Assembly: GCA_049976725.1 (NCBI GenBank)
Contig: JBMFHR010000008.1
Span: 1 to 42,443 of the forward strand
From: Conexivisphaera sp049976725
GTDB lineage: Archaea > Thermoproteota > Nitrososphaeria > Conexivisphaerales > Conexivisphaeraceae
Direction: 5' to 3'
DNA: 42,443 nt
Made by a program: the position numbers and the translations under genes. Positions 24,511-32,593 of the stretch are shown piece by piece (the stretch's first letter is position 1; each line of letters opens with the position of its first letter). Under the pieces are notes generated by a model, which did no database searches, was not told the origin of the DNA, and saw nothing but the letters and a program-made list of their open reading frames with translations.

Positions 24511-25704
24511 CTATGATCCCTTCGAATTTTGATTCCACCTGGCGAGGGATGGAATGAACAATAACGATATGACGCCGAAGGCGGCGTAGATCCACATCAG
24601 ATAGGTCAACCCGACGGCGCCCATTAGCGGTCCCCCGATCAGCGCGCCGATCGACCCGCCGACCATGTTGCCGATCCCCCAGACCAGGGCGTTGGCGCGC
24701 GAGAGGTTGCCCCCCTCGCTCCCCAGCGCCTGGCCCACGTAGCCCAGGAGCACCGGGAAGCCGCTCATCGCGAAGAACGAGTACACGGCGAACAGCGCGA
24801 GCGACAGCGCCTCGTTCTCGATGTAGAGGAACAGCACGAACGCGGCCGTCGGCGCGAGGGTCGTCACCAGCACCATCGGGAACCCCCCGTACCTCGCCGT
24901 CAGGCGCCCGAAGAGCGGCTGCCCCACGATGGCCGTTGCGTAGCTCACGGTGAGCACCACGCCCATCAGCACGTCGGAATGGTAGAGGTGAACGAGGTAC
25001 GTGGGCACGTACGTCAGGACGCCGTTGAAGAATATCGACCTGACGAAGACTAGCGACACCAGCGGGAGCACGGCGGCCAGCGGGAGGCGCGCCCCGGGGG
25101 GGCCGCCGTGCTCCCGGGGTCCTCCGCGCGGCCCGAACTTGGTGCCCCGGAGGAGCGCCGCTATGACGGCCAGCACAAGCGCGTTGTAGGCCGCGACGGA
25201 CAGGAGCCCGAGGGAGGGACCCAGGGACACTATCAGGAAGACGAGCACGGACGGGAAGATCGCCCTCCCCAGGGATCCCAGTGAGCCGTTGATCCCCAGG
25301 GCCTTGGGCGCGTCGCTCCCGTACTCCAGCTGGAGCATCGCGGCGCCCAGCTGGTGGTAGAACGCCAGCCCCGAGCCCAGGAGGATGGACGATACCACTG
25401 TCAGGGGCAGCGCCGCGCTGGGCGCCGCGAAGCTCGCGGCGTAGAGCATCGATGAAATCACGAGCGCCGCGAGCCCGGCCACCATCAGGCGGCCGTAATC
25501 GCCCCTCCTGTCCGCCATGGATCCTATGGGCGCGCTGAGGAGGCCCGATAGCAGGGACACCGCGGCGGCGAGCGCCCCGAGCAGGACGGGGCTCATGCCC
25601 ATCCTCGTGTAGTACACTATGAGGACCGGGAACAGCATGAGGAAGCCGTCGTTCACGAAGTGACCCAGCGAGGAAGCGATGAGTATCCTGAACCTCTCAT
25701 CCAT
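24511..25704 (-). CDS. MFS transporter, fosmidomycin-resistance-like
   Basis: The 397-residue protein has 12 predicted helices. The N-terminal SLGHFVNDGFLMLFPVLIVY is the signature of Fsr-like and related facilitators; the loop 2-3 motif is PIGSMADRRGDYGR and the second half repeats it as PLFGRLTARYGGFPMV. It likely exports a small hydrophilic compound. A clear TATA block at 21-34 bp upstream gives a leaderless ATG. It is divergent from another MFS gene across a palindrome-rich gap. Confidence 0.85.
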   Translation of the reverse strand: MDERFRILIASSLGHFVNDGFLMLFPVLIVYYTRMGMSPVLLGALAAAVSLLSGLLSAPIGSMADRRGDYGRLMVAGLAALVISSMLYAASFAAPSAALPLTVVSSILLGSGLAFYHQLGAAMLQLEYGSDAPKALGINGSLGSLGRAIFPSVLVFLIVSLGPSLGLLSVAAYNALVLAVIAALLRGTKFGPRGGPREHGGPPGARLPLAAVLPLVSLVFVRSIFFNGVLTYVPTYLVHLYHSDVLMGVVLTVSYATAIVGQPLFGRLTARYGGFPMVLVTTLAPTAAFVLFLYIENEALSLALFAVYSFFAMSGFPVLLGYVGQALGSEGGNLSRANALVWGIGNMVGGSIGALIGGPLMGAVGLTYLMWIYAAFGVISLLFIPSLARWNQNSKGS

Positions 25705-25720
25705 GGGCGCACGGTCAATG

Positions 25721-25738
25721 AAATATAATAAAAATTTA
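25721..25738 (-). promoter_or_regulatory. TATA element for the Fsr-like gene
   Basis: An 18-bp A/T-only block (minus strand begins TAAATTTTTATTATAT) centred 26 bp upstream of the ATG at 25704. Confidence 0.6.
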
Positions 25739-25744
25739 TGCCAG

Positions 25745-25776
25745 GAATTTCATACAAATTCTCCGGGAATTCCCGG
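25745..25776. promoter_or_regulatory. Paired palindromes in the divergent MFS promoter region
   Basis: CCGGGAATTCCCGG at 25763-25776 is a perfect 14-bp palindrome. Immediately before it GAATTT (25745-25750) and AAATTC (25756-25761) form a second inverted repeat around a 5-bp centre. Together they look like tandem operator sites just upstream of the Fsr-like gene promoter. The regulator is unknown. Confidence 0.45.
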
Positions 25777-25845
25777 TGAAGAATTGTTATATTACATGAG
25801 CAAATTGATTATCCTTTTTGGGCGCCGCACGCCAGCGAGACCCAA

Positions 25846-25855
25846 GGGTTAAAGG
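25846..25855 (+). promoter_or_regulatory. TATA element for the MFS gene at 25877
   Basis: GGGTTAAAGG centred 26 bp upstream of the GTG at 25877. A second A/T block near 25784-25794 could drive a longer leader. Confidence 0.45.
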
Positions 25856-25876
25856 GCGATCCTCCCTCGCCCCACC

Positions 25877-27046
25877 GTGGGCAGGCGCAGCGTGCTGGCG
25901 GCCGCCGCATCAATCGCGTTCATGGCGTATGGGATAAGGTACGCGTACGGCGTCATGATGCCCGAGATGGAGAGGGCGCTCGGAATGAGCGCCGCCCAGG
26001 CGGGGCTAGTGTACTCGAGCTTCCTGGGAGCGTACGTGGCGGCCTCGGTGATCGTTGGATTCCTGATAGACGTGCACGACCTGAGGCGCATCGTGCTGGC
26101 TTTCCTGCCGCTCTTCGCGCTCGGGACGGGCATGATGGGGCTGGCCTCGTCGCCGCTGGAGGCCGCGCTGTACTTCGGGATCGCCGGCGTGGGCGCGTCG
26201 GTCGGATGGACGCCGCTGGTCGTCTGGGTCCAGAGGGCATATCCCGGGAGGAGGGGTACCTTCCTGGGGATCCTGCAGGTGGGCTGCAACCTGGGCTTCG
26301 GGACCCTGGGGCTGCTGATCCCGGCCGTCCTTCCGCTGATAGGATGGAGGGGCGCGTGGTGGACCCTTGGGGGCGCGGCGGCCGCCTGGCTGATCCCGAT
26401 CACCGCGCTGGCGCGGGGGGCCAGCTCGCCCGAGGGAGGGAGTTCCTCGCTCCGGAATTACCTGAGGGGGTTCGCGTCCGTGCTGGGCGACAGGGCGTTC
26501 TGGATCGGGGGGACATCCTACTTCCTGGCCTCCTACGCAATAATGACCCCGCTCTCGTTCTCCGCGGGATACGCGGAGCTACTGGGATCCGGCCCGGCCG
26601 GGGGAGGAGCGCTCTTCAGCCTGATAGGCTTCGTGGGCATAGCGGGCGCCCTGGGCATACCGGCGCTCTCGGATCGGCTGGGGAGGAGGGCCGCGCTGGT
26701 GATCAACAACTCGCTCATGGCGATCGGGCTGGCCGGATCGGCGCTCGCGGGATCCTACAGCGCGCTGGCGGCGTGGACGGCGGCCGTCGGGGTGAGCTAC
26801 GGGGGCGTCTGGGTGCTCTACGCGGCGCTCGTCAGGGATCTGTACGAGGGGAGGATCGCCGGCGGCGTGATGGGCGCGTGGACCGTGCTGGGCGGCGCGG
26901 GCCTCATGGCGTCGCCGCCGCTCGGCGGACTCATGTTCGACGCCACGGGGAGCTACCTGCTCGCCTACGCGGTGGCCGCCGCGGCGGCCGCGCTCTCAAT
27001 AGCCGCGCTTTTCGCGCTCGGCGATGACCGGAGGGCTCACTTGTAG
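25877..27046 (+). CDS. MFS transporter, oxalate/formate-antiporter-like
   Basis: The 389-residue, 12-helix facilitator has SIAFMAYGIRYAYGVMMPEM in helix 1, a motif often seen in the MCT/oxalate-formate antiporter branch, and the half repeat ALSDRLGRRAALV in loop 8-9. The substrate is probably a small organic acid or anion, but this is not certain. The GTG start is backed by a TATA element 26 bp upstream. The end overlaps the convergent small gene by 10 bp. Confidence 0.82.
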   Translation: MGRRSVLAAAASIAFMAYGIRYAYGVMMPEMERALGMSAAQAGLVYSSFLGAYVAASVIVGFLIDVHDLRRIVLAFLPLFALGTGMMGLASSPLEAALYFGIAGVGASVGWTPLVVWVQRAYPGRRGTFLGILQVGCNLGFGTLGLLIPAVLPLIGWRGAWWTLGGAAAAWLIPITALARGASSPEGGSSSLRNYLRGFASVLGDRAFWIGGTSYFLASYAIMTPLSFSAGYAELLGSGPAGGGALFSLIGFVGIAGALGIPALSDRLGRRAALVINNSLMAIGLAGSALAGSYSALAAWTAAVGVSYGGVWVLYAALVRDLYEGRIAGGVMGAWTVLGGAGLMASPPLGGLMFDATGSYLLAYAVAAAAAALSIAALFALGDDRRAHL

Positions 27047-27279
27047 GTGCCCGCCGGCGGCGGCTTCTTGATCATCTCGTGGGGTATCTTGCTCAGGCTG
27101 ACGACTGCGCCGAGGGACACCATGAAGATCGGGAGGCCCGAGTTCGGGTCGTTGCCGGCGTAGACCACCGCCGAGGGCTCCACCTTCACCCTTATCACGG
27201 CGCCGTTCGAGAGCTTCAGCTCCATCCAGCCGCACTCCCTGAGTATCTCGAACTCCATCAGCTCGCCCGGGGAGGACAT
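27037..27279 (-). CDS. Small conserved protein of unknown function
   Basis: An 80-residue, probably beta-rich cytoplasmic protein (MELKLSNGAVIRVKVEPSAVVYAGNDPNSGLPIF in part) with an SM-like or barrel feel and no catalytic motif. I do not recognise it. A palindromic TATA, CCTTATTAAGG at 27302-27312, is centred 28 bp upstream of the ATG, supporting a leaderless monocistronic gene. Confidence 0.7.
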   Translation of the reverse strand: MSSPGELMEFEILRECGWMELKLSNGAVIRVKVEPSAVVYAGNDPNSGLPIFMVSLGAVVSLSKIPHEMIKKPPPAGTYK

Positions 27280-27301
27280 CGCCGGCGGGAGGGCTCTGGA
27301 G

Positions 27302-27312
27302 CCTTATTAAGG
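27302..27312 (-). promoter_or_regulatory. TATA element for the gene at 27279
   Basis: CCTTATTAAGG, nearly palindromic, 28 bp from the ATG. The divergent gene at 27361 has its own TATA at 27329-27337. Confidence 0.5.
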
Positions 27313-27328
27313 AAGATGGCCGGTCAAG

Positions 27329-27337
27329 TTTTTTTAA
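27329..27337 (+). promoter_or_regulatory. TATA element for the CapA-like gene
   Basis: TTTTTTTAA centred about 28 bp before the GTG at 27361, which supports that start over longer readings of the frame. Confidence 0.5.
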
Positions 27338-27360
27338 TTCGCCGCGCGTCACTCGCGCAC

Positions 27361-28311
27361 GTGAGGCTGCTGTTCGCGGGCGACGTGACCTACAGCGAGG
27401 ACCTGCAGGGGAGGATCCCCCCAGAGATCGTGGAGGAGCTGAGGGGAGGGTACTCCGTGGTGAACCTCGAGGGGCCGATAACGGACTACGGGCCGAGCGC
27501 GAGGAAGTCGGTCGTGATATCGCAGCCGCCGGAGTTCGCGCGCTCGCTCCCGGCGATCGGCATCAGGGCGGCCTCGCTGGCCAACAACCACGTTATGGAT
27601 CACCTGGCCAGGGGGCTGGCGGACACGATGAGGATCCTGGATTCCCTGGGAGTGGCGCACTTCGGGGCCGGATCTGACATCGCCGAGGCGACGGCTCCCC
27701 TCAGGGTGGGCGACGCGTCGCTGATCGGGTTCGCGACCACTCTCCCGCCCGGATCAGAGGCGGGGCCGGGGACCCCGGGGGTCTCCCCGGTGCGCGTGAG
27801 GTGCAAGTACGTGCTGGATCCGGACGAGGCGAGGGAGCAGCCGGGCGTCCAGCCGAGGGCTGAGTGCCGCCCCGACCCGCGGGACGTTGGCAGGTTGTCG
27901 CGCGCTGTGAGGAGGGAGAAGGGCGCGGGGAGGACCGTGGTGCTGGTGGCGCACTGGGGCATCGCCAACCAGAGGAGCCCGCTGCGGTACCAGAGGGAGC
28001 TCGCGAGGAGGCTCGTGGGGGCCGGGGCGGACCTCATAATAGGGGCGCACCCGCACGGGATAGTGGGCTGGGAGAGGATCGGGAACTCCCACGTGTTCTA
28101 CGGGGTGGGGGCGCTCGTCCTGAAGCCCTCGTTCAGCTACCCGCTGCCCAGGCTGATACGCTCGGTCATGGTGCGCGCCGAGGTGGAGGGCGGCGCGCTG
28201 AAGGTGGAGCCCCTCCCCATAGTTCTGGAGGAGGGGTATCCTAGGGCGCCGAGCAGGGAGGAGGGGGCGGAGATACTCCGGGAGCTCGGGTGGGCTCGGG
28301 GCGGGGCCTAA
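27361..28311 (+). CDS. CapA/PgsA-type metallophosphatase-fold protein
   Basis: The 316-residue protein matches the bacterial poly-glutamate capsule protein family (PGA_cap), a calcineurin-like phosphoesterase fold. Metal ligands are seen in LLFAGDVTYS (Asp), VVNLEGPITD, LANNHVMDH (Asn-His), VLVAHWGIANQ and IIGAHPHGIVGWERI (His pairs). Lack of a signal peptide suggests a cytoplasmic form, unlike membrane-bound CapA. The exact reaction in archaea is not established. GTG 27361 is chosen because the fold begins there and a TATA precedes it. Confidence 0.85.
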   Translation: MRLLFAGDVTYSEDLQGRIPPEIVEELRGGYSVVNLEGPITDYGPSARKSVVISQPPEFARSLPAIGIRAASLANNHVMDHLARGLADTMRILDSLGVAHFGAGSDIAEATAPLRVGDASLIGFATTLPPGSEAGPGTPGVSPVRVRCKYVLDPDEAREQPGVQPRAECRPDPRDVGRLSRAVRREKGAGRTVVLVAHWGIANQRSPLRYQRELARRLVGAGADLIIGAHPHGIVGWERIGNSHVFYGVGALVLKPSFSYPLPRLIRSVMVRAEVEGGALKVEPLPIVLEEGYPRAPSREEGAEILRELGWARGGA

Positions 28312-28440
28312 GGTTCCCCGTCCCAAGGGCGCCAGTGGGGACTCTCCGGCCTTCGCCCACAGGCCGAACCAGGAGCGACGCTGAGGTAGTCCGCGATGCG
28401 ATATCATTGATGAAATATATTTGCGTTGATTCGAGCTGAC
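28312..28440. other. Convergent intergenic region with hairpin
   Basis: The gap between two convergent genes holds a perfect 6-bp stem (28347-28352 with 28361-28366, 8-nt loop) and an A/T-rich patch near 28400-28425. It probably contains the ends of both transcripts. No RNA gene could be supported. Confidence 0.4.
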
Positions 28441-30093
28441 CTACTTCGAAACCGCCGGCTTGGGCGCCAGATCGCAGCCGCAGTTGGGGTGATGCTTCCC
28501 CCTCCTGAGCTCCCCCCTGTAGAGCCCGGACTCCAGCCTCCTCCCGGTCCTCCTCTCCCACTCCTCGATCGAGACGCCGTACTTGCGCATTATCAGGTCC
28601 CTGTAGTAGTAGGACTGCACGTTGTAGGAGCAGAACGGTATTATCCTGCCGTCCGGGTTCAGGTAGTGTATGTCGCACCTCTGGACGCGCTCCGCATCGT
28701 GGTTGTAAAGGTCCTGGAAGTGCATGATGCCCAGGAAGAGCGTCCTCATGTGGAACTCCCCCACGCTGGAGTAGTCGTGCCTCAGGAGGGCCTTGGCCAG
28801 CATCTTGGCGACGTCCACCCCCGGCGGCTCCTTCTCCTTGATCACGTAGGAGTTGAGCCTCAGGGCTATCCGCGCCGCCGCCAGGTACTTGTTCCCGCCG
28901 GACTCGACGTTCTCGGCGAGGTCCTGGAGATCGTTCAGGAGCTCCCTTACCCTGATGAACGAGGTTATGGGCACCAGCCTGTTGTTCTGCCTGTCGACGA
29001 ACACGTACGTTCCCGCGCCGCAGTGGGGATGTATGGAGAGCTCGTACTTGGGAGCCCTGGTCAACGCCTCCACCACGTGGGTCACCGGGGTGCTGGCGGG
29101 CACCGGGAACCAGGCGTCCGAGGGTATCTCGCCGCCCGTCTGCTCCTCTATCGCGTGTATGACGTCCGGGATCGTGATCCTGTACTTCTCGCGCTGCTCC
29201 CTGGGCATGAGCCCCGTGAGGGACACCGGCTGGTAGTTGACCGCCCTGACTATGTCGCTGTTCCTCTGGGCGTACCTGATTATGGCGCCCAGCTCGTGGT
29301 CGTTGACGCCCCTGATCACCGTGGGGACGAGCACGACGCCCAGGTTGGCGCCCCTGCAGGCGTCGAGGACGTAGGGGACCTCCCAGTGGTTCTTGGGATT
29401 AGTCCTGGGGGTGACCCCGTCGAAGCTGAGGTACAGGTTCGACACGCCGGCCTCCCTGTAGACCTTGCAGAGCTCAGGGTGCTGCGCTATCCTTATCCCG
29501 TTTGTGTTCAGCTGGATGTGATCTATCCCCTCCGCTTTGATCGCCCTGATGATCTCGGGCAGGTCGTCCCTGAGCGTCGGCTCGCCGCCGGTTATCTGGA
29601 CGCTGTTCCCGGGGACCGGCCTCTCGGCCTTGAGCGTCCTGACCATGTAGATTATCTGCTCGATCGTCGGCTCGTAGACGAAGCCCCCCTTGTCCCTCCT
29701 GGCGTAGAAGAAGCAGTACCAGCACGTCAGGTCGCACCTGTTGGTCACCACTATGTTCGCCAGCGCCGTGTGGTTTATGTGGTAAGGGCAGAGGCCGCAG
29801 TTCTGGGTGCAGACGTTGTCGCCCTGCAGGGGGAACGTGGGCGCGCCGGTCCCCTTCCCGTCGTGCCAGTACCGCAGGAAGCGCTCGTACATCTCGTAGT
29901 CGCTCCAGTAGACCTCCTCCGTCTCGCCGTGCTCCGGGCACCTCTTCCTTATGTACACCTTCCCGTCCCTGGCGAATATCGCGGCCGGGAGCAGCCTGCT
30001 GCAGTAGGGACAGACGCTCAGCGTGGAGCGCAGGTACTTCTCGCCGGGCCTCACGAGTCCCTCGGCGGATGGCCTCAATAGCGGTACAGTCAA
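28441..30093 (-). CDS. tes: Radical SAM protein of the tetraether lipid synthase (Tes) type
   Basis: The 550-residue protein has the radical SAM cluster motif C120-x3-C124-x2-C127 and further cysteines that fit Tes proteins: C28-P-Y-C31, RCPEHG with C52, and C95/C99/C102 just before the SAM motif. VQITGGEPTLRDDLPEI is the SAM-binding GGE strand, IHPHCGAGTYVF and IIPFCSYN carry later cysteines. Tes (MJ0619/MA_1486 family) couples lipid tails to make membrane-spanning GDGT lipids. Length and motif order match; a related radical SAM methyltransferase is the alternative. The TTG start sits about 31 bp after a strong TATA, so it looks leaderless. Confidence 0.82.
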   Translation of the reverse strand: MTVPLLRPSAEGLVRPGEKYLRSTLSVCPYCSRLLPAAIFARDGKVYIRKRCPEHGETEEVYWSDYEMYERFLRYWHDGKGTGAPTFPLQGDNVCTQNCGLCPYHINHTALANIVVTNRCDLTCWYCFFYARRDKGGFVYEPTIEQIIYMVRTLKAERPVPGNSVQITGGEPTLRDDLPEIIRAIKAEGIDHIQLNTNGIRIAQHPELCKVYREAGVSNLYLSFDGVTPRTNPKNHWEVPYVLDACRGANLGVVLVPTVIRGVNDHELGAIIRYAQRNSDIVRAVNYQPVSLTGLMPREQREKYRITIPDVIHAIEEQTGGEIPSDAWFPVPASTPVTHVVEALTRAPKYELSIHPHCGAGTYVFVDRQNNRLVPITSFIRVRELLNDLQDLAENVESGGNKYLAAARIALRLNSYVIKEKEPPGVDVAKMLAKALLRHDYSSVGEFHMRTLFLGIMHFQDLYNHDAERVQRCDIHYLNPDGRIIPFCSYNVQSYYYRDLIMRKYGVSIEEWERRTGRRLESGLYRGELRRGKHHPNCGCDLAPKPAVSK

Positions 30094-30117
30094 CCCTGCT
30101 GGGGTTTCGCGGGAACG

Positions 30118-30130
30118 GGAATATTTATCC
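30118..30130 (-). promoter_or_regulatory. TATA element for tes
   Basis: The minus strand reads GGATAAATATTCC, centred about 31 bp upstream of the TTG at 30093, in the short gap after pyrB. Confidence 0.55.
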
Positions 30131-30169
30131 CTTGCAGCCCAAGCACACGGTTATCGGTGTGCAGCCCCG

Positions 30170-31087
30170 CTAGGGCTCGAGGCCGAGGACCCTCACTATG
30201 AGGGCCATCCTGATGTACATTCCGTTCTGGGCCTGCTGGAAGTACCTGGACTGCGGGTGCGAGTCGAGGCTCTCGGGGATCTCGACCACGCGGGGCAACG
30301 GGTGCATGACTATCGGCTTCCCCGGAAGTCTGGCGAGGAGCTCCGGCGTGAGGACGTAGTACCCCTTGAGCCTGTCGTACTCCGAGGGGTCGGCGAAGCG
30401 CTCCCTCTGGACGCGGGTCATGTATATCGCGTGGAGCGGCTCCCTCACGTCCTCGAGCTTCTCCACCTCCTCGTAGCGCAGCTTCCCGGATATGTTGTTG
30501 AGCACCTCGGGCCTCATCCTGAGCTGGGGAGGGCTGACGTAGTACACCTTGTTGTTCGGGAACTTCGAGAGCGCGTACGACAGGCTGCTCGTGGTCCTGC
30601 CGTACTTCAGGTCGCCGACCATCGCCACGGTCAGCCCGTCCAGCCTGCGGTACTCCCTCCAGAGGGTGTAGAGGTCTGTCAGCGCCTGCGTGGGGTGCTC
30701 GTTCGTCCCATCCCCCGCGTTGATCACGGGGGCGGCCGCCAGCTCGGCGGCCCGGGCCGCGCTGCCGGATTGCTTGTGCCTCACCACTATGAGGTCCGGG
30801 CCGTAACCATCGATCATGCGGATCGTGTCCTCGAAGGTCTCCCCCTTGGTCCTGCTCGTGGCCTCCTCGGGACCTAGGTCCACGACGTCCCCGCCGAGCC
30901 TGCGCATAGCGAAGGTGAAGCTGAGCCTGGTCCTCGTGCTCGGCTCGAAGAACGCCGTGGACAAGATGCGCCCGGAGGCCGCGGAGCTCCTGCCGGTTGC
31001 CCTGAGGGACTCCGCCAGCCCGATCAGGTCCATCACGTCCTCCGGTTCCAGGTCGAGCGCTGATAGGATGTCCCTGCCCTTCAGCAT
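30170..31087 (-). CDS. pyrB: Aspartate carbamoyltransferase catalytic chain
   Basis: PyrB makes carbamoyl aspartate from carbamoyl phosphate and aspartate, the committed pyrimidine step. The 305-residue chain carries FFEPSTRTRLSFTFA for carbamoyl phosphate, the SRTKGETFEDT loop with the conserved lysine, NEHPTQALTDLY and the aspartate-binding MHPLPRVVEIP. Length is normal. No pyrI regulatory gene is next to it, though most archaeal ATCases have one, so either PyrI lies elsewhere or the enzyme is unregulated. A TATA (31112-31121) is 29 bp upstream of the ATG. Confidence 0.95.
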   Translation of the reverse strand: MLKGRDILSALDLEPEDVMDLIGLAESLRATGRSSAASGRILSTAFFEPSTRTRLSFTFAMRRLGGDVVDLGPEEATSRTKGETFEDTIRMIDGYGPDLIVVRHKQSGSAARAAELAAAPVINAGDGTNEHPTQALTDLYTLWREYRRLDGLTVAMVGDLKYGRTTSSLSYALSKFPNNKVYYVSPPQLRMRPEVLNNISGKLRYEEVEKLEDVREPLHAIYMTRVQRERFADPSEYDRLKGYYVLTPELLARLPGKPIVMHPLPRVVEIPESLDSHPQSRYFQQAQNGMYIRMALIVRVLGLEP

Positions 31088-31111
31088 ATCGCACTTGATC
31101 CCCCGAATCCT

Positions 31112-31121
31112 CCGATAAACG
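31112..31121 (-). promoter_or_regulatory. TATA element for pyrB
   Basis: The minus strand reads CGTTTATCGG, 29 bp before the ATG. Confidence 0.45.
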
Positions 31122-31230
31122 TTGTGACCCTGGGACGGGGGCGTCCGGTCGCCGCGGGGTGGCGCGCATCATCCTTGTCGCCGAGCGGATTCTAACCCAC
31201 GCCCATCGCTCCGCAGTGGTTCGACAAAGA

Positions 31231-31240
31231 GCTATAAATC
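31231..31240 (+). promoter_or_regulatory. TATA element for the gene at 31263
   Basis: GCTATAAATC, centred 27 bp before the GTG at 31263. Confidence 0.5.
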
Positions 31241-31262
31241 GGGGAGAGGCGTCAGGAGCACC

Positions 31263-31967
31263 GTGGGCCTCGCGCTCAGCGTGCTGGACGAGTTCAGGGG
31301 GGTCGAGCCTTCCACCAGGCTCTCCGAGGTGGTCCTGAGGCCAGTGACGGGCGACGGAACCCTGATGCTCTCGTTCAGCCTGTTGGGGGGACTCAGGGAC
31401 GTCTTCGGGCCCGAGGCTTGGGAGCGGGCGTACTCCGTGAACGACATGATGCTGGTGCTGCACCTCACGATCGAGGTGCGCAGGAAGGGACCCTTGGGAG
31501 GAAGGACCGTCCTGGGCCCCCTCAGGCTGAGGAAGGAGGCCAGGCTGTACTGGAGCAGGGACCCCGCGAGGACCGGGCGCGTGTGGGCGCTCATCGTGGA
31601 CGAGGACGAGCGCACGTTCGTGCCCTCGAGCCCCGAGGAGGCCAGGCAGCTCATGTTCGACTTCGAGCGCGAGCTGAGGCCGAGCCTCCGGAGCGGCAGG
31701 AACGAGGTGTGGGCCGAGGTGGAGGTCTCCTGGGGGAGGCACGCGTACGTGGAGAAGGGCAAGAGGAGGGGGAGGAGCGCAACTGCGGTCGTCGAGGTTC
31801 CCCGAGCGCCTCAGGGAAGACCTGCTGAGGCTGGGGCTGTCCGACTACGAGGCCAGGGCGTACCTGTCGCTGCTCACGGAGGGCCCGATGACAGCCATGG
31901 AGGTCAGCGCCAGGGCGGGGATCCCGCGCTCGAAGGTCTACGAGGTGCTGGGAAGGCTGGAGGATAA
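31263..31967 (+). CDS. Unknown protein whose frame runs into a TrmB-type regulator
   Basis: I do not recognise this protein. About 180 residues look real: alternating strands and helices (LHLTIEVRRKG, RVWALIVDEDERTFV, EVWAEVEVSWGRHAY) with no membrane segment. From about base 31805 the translation turns low-complexity (Gly, Ala, Arg, His) because it then overlaps the TrmB coding frame until a stop at 31967. The GTG start has a good TATA 27 bp upstream. The downstream regulator has no ordinary start codon of its own, and the two frames differ by one base across a run of five G at 31768-31772. The two may therefore be a single protein interrupted by a frameshift. Confidence 0.6.
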   Translation: MGLALSVLDEFRGVEPSTRLSEVVLRPVTGDGTLMLSFSLLGGLRDVFGPEAWERAYSVNDMMLVLHLTIEVRRKGPLGGRTVLGPLRLRKEARLYWSRDPARTGRVWALIVDEDERTFVPSSPEEARQLMFDFERELRPSLRSGRNEVWAEVEVSWGRHAYVEKGKRRGRSATAVVEVPRAPQGRPAEAGAVRLRGQGVPVAAHGGPDDSHGGQRQGGDPALEGLRGAGKAGG

Positions 31968-32568
31968 GGGCTGGATCAGCTCCGATGATGACAGGCCAGC
32001 CAGGTACTCCGCGAGGCACCCGAGGGAGGCCGTGTACATTTGGAGGTCCATCAGGGAGAAGGAGATGCGCAGGTACGAGGAGGAGGCGCTGGAGGAGATG
32101 GAGAGGCTCTCGAGCGCCGTGCAGGAGAGGGAGGACGTCCTGATAATAGTGGGGCTGGAGGCCGCGCTCTCGAGCATAGTGGGCCTCCTGAGCAGGTGCG
32201 ATGACGATATATTCGTGGCCGTACCGCCGGAGCTGACCGAGGGGCTGGACGAACTGCTCGGGGCGCTCGGGAGGCCCCGGGGCAGAGGCACCGTGTCGAT
32301 CCTCACGCCCGACGAGGAGGTCGCGCGCAGGGTATCGGAGAGGCTGTCCGGGGCCCTGGTCAGGGTGAAGGAGGACATGTTCGGGGGCGGCGCCATATGC
32401 GGCACCTCGGAGGTGGCGCTGCTGCTGGGGCGCGGGCGCGGTGGGGGCCAGTACGTGACGATAAGGGCCGATCACCCGGGCCTGGCCGCGCTCGCCAGGA
32501 GCTACTTCGGGCACCTGTGGTCCCTGGCCAGGGATCCGTCAGGCGAGCGCAGCGGCCCAAAAGGTTAA
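31783..32568 (+). CDS. TrmB-family transcription regulator
   Basis: A winged helix starts at LREDLLRLGLSDYEARAYL and continues with LLTEGPMTAMEVSARAGIPRSKVYEVLGRLEDKGW in part, the hallmark of TrmB regulators; a coiled coil (IREKEMRRYEEEALEEM) and a C-terminal PLD-like effector region (VLIIVGLEAAL, DIFVAVPPEL, GGGAICGTSEVALLLG) follow. TrmB proteins usually sense sugars or small ligands. The first ATG is at 31888, but that would delete the first helix, so translation must begin upstream; the frame is open from 31681 with only CTG codons available (31783 is given here). See the preceding gene for a frameshift explanation. Confidence 0.8.
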   Translation: MRSSRFPERLREDLLRLGLSDYEARAYLSLLTEGPMTAMEVSARAGIPRSKVYEVLGRLEDKGWISSDDDRPARYSARHPREAVYIWRSIREKEMRRYEEEALEEMERLSSAVQEREDVLIIVGLEAALSSIVGLLSRCDDDIFVAVPPELTEGLDELLGALGRPRGRGTVSILTPDEEVARRVSERLSGALVRVKEDMFGGGAICGTSEVALLLGRGRGGGQYVTIRADHPGLAALARSYFGHLWSLARDPSGERSGPKG

Positions 32569-32593
32569 TTCTCGGCGCGGAAGTCCCGCGATC

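Noticed and set aside
28395..28440. Possible C/D-box small RNA (TGATGAA followed by CTGA)
   Set aside because: The spacing is too short for C, D', C' and D boxes with two guides, and the CTGA lies at the end of a coding gene.
31141..31230. Possible tRNA in the pyrB upstream gap (a GGTTCGA T-loop-like string)
   Set aside because: No acceptor stem, anticodon arm or D-arm could be paired around it.
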